A stretch of 5,603 bases of DNA from an uncultured Phascolarctobacterium sp. (GTDB lineage Bacteria > Bacillota > Negativicutes > Acidaminococcales > Acidaminococcaceae): NCBI GenBank assembly GCA_937906915.1, contig CALCUU010000063.1, positions 1 to 5,603 of the forward strand, given 5' to 3'. Each line of letters begins with the position of its first letter. The first letter of the stretch is position 1. A model generated the notes under the pieces. That model was given only the letters and a program-made list of their open reading frames with translations. It was not told where the DNA came from and ran no database searches. The translations under genes were made by a program, and so were the position numbers. Shown piece after piece: positions 5,241 to 5,603 of this stretch.

Positions 5241-5603
5241 ATGGAACGCAGATTAACTCGTCAACTGGAAGTTGGTAAAGTAAAGGTGGGCGGCGGTGCG
5301 CCAATTGCAGTGCAGTCCATGACCAATACTAAGACAAGCGACCCTGTGGCAACCTTGGAGCAAATCAATAGACTGGCGGAAGCAGGCTGTGACATTGTTC
5401 GCTGCGCCGTTCCCGACATGGCTGCTGCGGAAGGACTTAAAACCATCGTCAAAGAAAGTCCCATCCCTGTAATCGCAGATATTCACTTCGACTACAAGCT
5501 TGCTCTTGCTGCCATCGAAGCCGGAGTTGACGGCTTGCGCCTGAATCCGGGGAACATTGGCGGTAACGATAGGGGAGCTGCTGTAGTAGAAGCTGCTAAA
5601 AAA
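5241..5603 (+). CDS. ispG: 4-hydroxy-3-methylbut-2-enyl diphosphate synthase, N-terminal part (3' truncated by window edge)
   Basis: IspG (GcpE) reductively opens the cyclic diphosphate MEcPP to HMBPP, the sixth step of the MEP pathway. It uses a [4Fe-4S] cluster and electrons from flavodoxin or ferredoxin. The frame is open from ATG 5241 to the window end, giving 121 residues of a protein that is usually about 350-400 long. The TIM-barrel start is clear: VGKVKVGGGAPIAVQSMTNTKT (Gln25, Ser26, Met27 central), then AGCDIVRCAVPDMAAA, PIPVIADIHFDYKLAL (Asp80, His82) and GVDGLRLNPGNIGG (Asn102, Asn105), all family hallmarks. The C-terminal cysteines that hold the cluster lie beyond the edge and cannot be checked. 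The ribosome site at 5229 confirms the start. It is the third isoprenoid gene of this block, after uppS and dxr. The downstream neighbour is unknown from this window. Confidence 0.96.
   Translation, partial: MERRLTRQLEVGKVKVGGGAPIAVQSMTNTKTSDPVATLEQINRLAEAGCDIVRCAVPDMAAAEGLKTIVKESPIPVIADIHFDYKLALAAIEAGVDGLRLNPGNIGGNDRGAAVVEAAKK

Overview
The window is a piece of ordinary chromosome from a Bacillota-type bacterium. It carries eight genes, all on the + strand: pyrH (3' part), frr, a small PASTA-like ORF, a 2[4Fe-4S] ferredoxin, uppS, cdsA, dxr, an rseP-type site-2 protease, and then the 5' part of ispG. The order pyrH-frr-uppS-cdsA-dxr-rseP-ispG is well known in Bacillota. By eye the base composition is intermediate (roughly mid-40s % GC). 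Together with a short clostridial-type ferredoxin, a single-PDZ RseP and MEP-pathway isoprenoid synthesis, this suggests an anaerobe. A member of the Negativicutes (for example a Phascolarctobacterium/Acidaminococcus relative) is my best guess, but it is an inference and not proven by the sequence.

Layout. Positions 1-1275 form the first block: the end of UMP kinase, ribosome recycling factor 3 nt later, a 67-residue single PASTA-like domain protein overlapping the frr stop codon, and a 54-residue ferredoxin. The block closes with a convincing intrinsic terminator at 1306-1346. Positions 1375-5603 form the second block: uppS, cdsA, dxr, rseP and ispG, separated by only 10-14 nt, with Shine-Dalgarno sequences that touch or overlap the preceding stop codons. 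This looks like one transcription unit running off the right edge. The only non-coding stretch of any size is the 99 nt at 1276-1374, which holds the terminator and the uppS leader. There is no gap above 300 nt.

How the genes fit together. Dxr (second step of the MEP pathway) and IspG (sixth of the seven MEP steps) help make the C5 isoprenoid units. UppS polymerises those units into undecaprenyl diphosphate, the lipid carrier for cell-wall precursors. CdsA makes CDP-diacylglycerol for phospholipids. RseP is the intramembrane protease often found in this envelope cluster. IspG is an iron-sulfur enzyme that needs low-potential electrons, so the ferredoxin about 4 kb upstream is a plausible but unproven electron donor. 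PyrH supplies UDP for pyrimidine and sugar-nucleotide pools, and Frr recycles ribosomes.

No mobile element, CRISPR array, tRNA or rRNA was seen. The parts that depart from the textbook cluster are the PASTA-like ORF, which lacks any membrane anchor, and the ferredoxin, both inserted between frr and uppS. A terminator splits the cluster, and I found no convincing promoter after it. I see no clearly new multi-gene system here.
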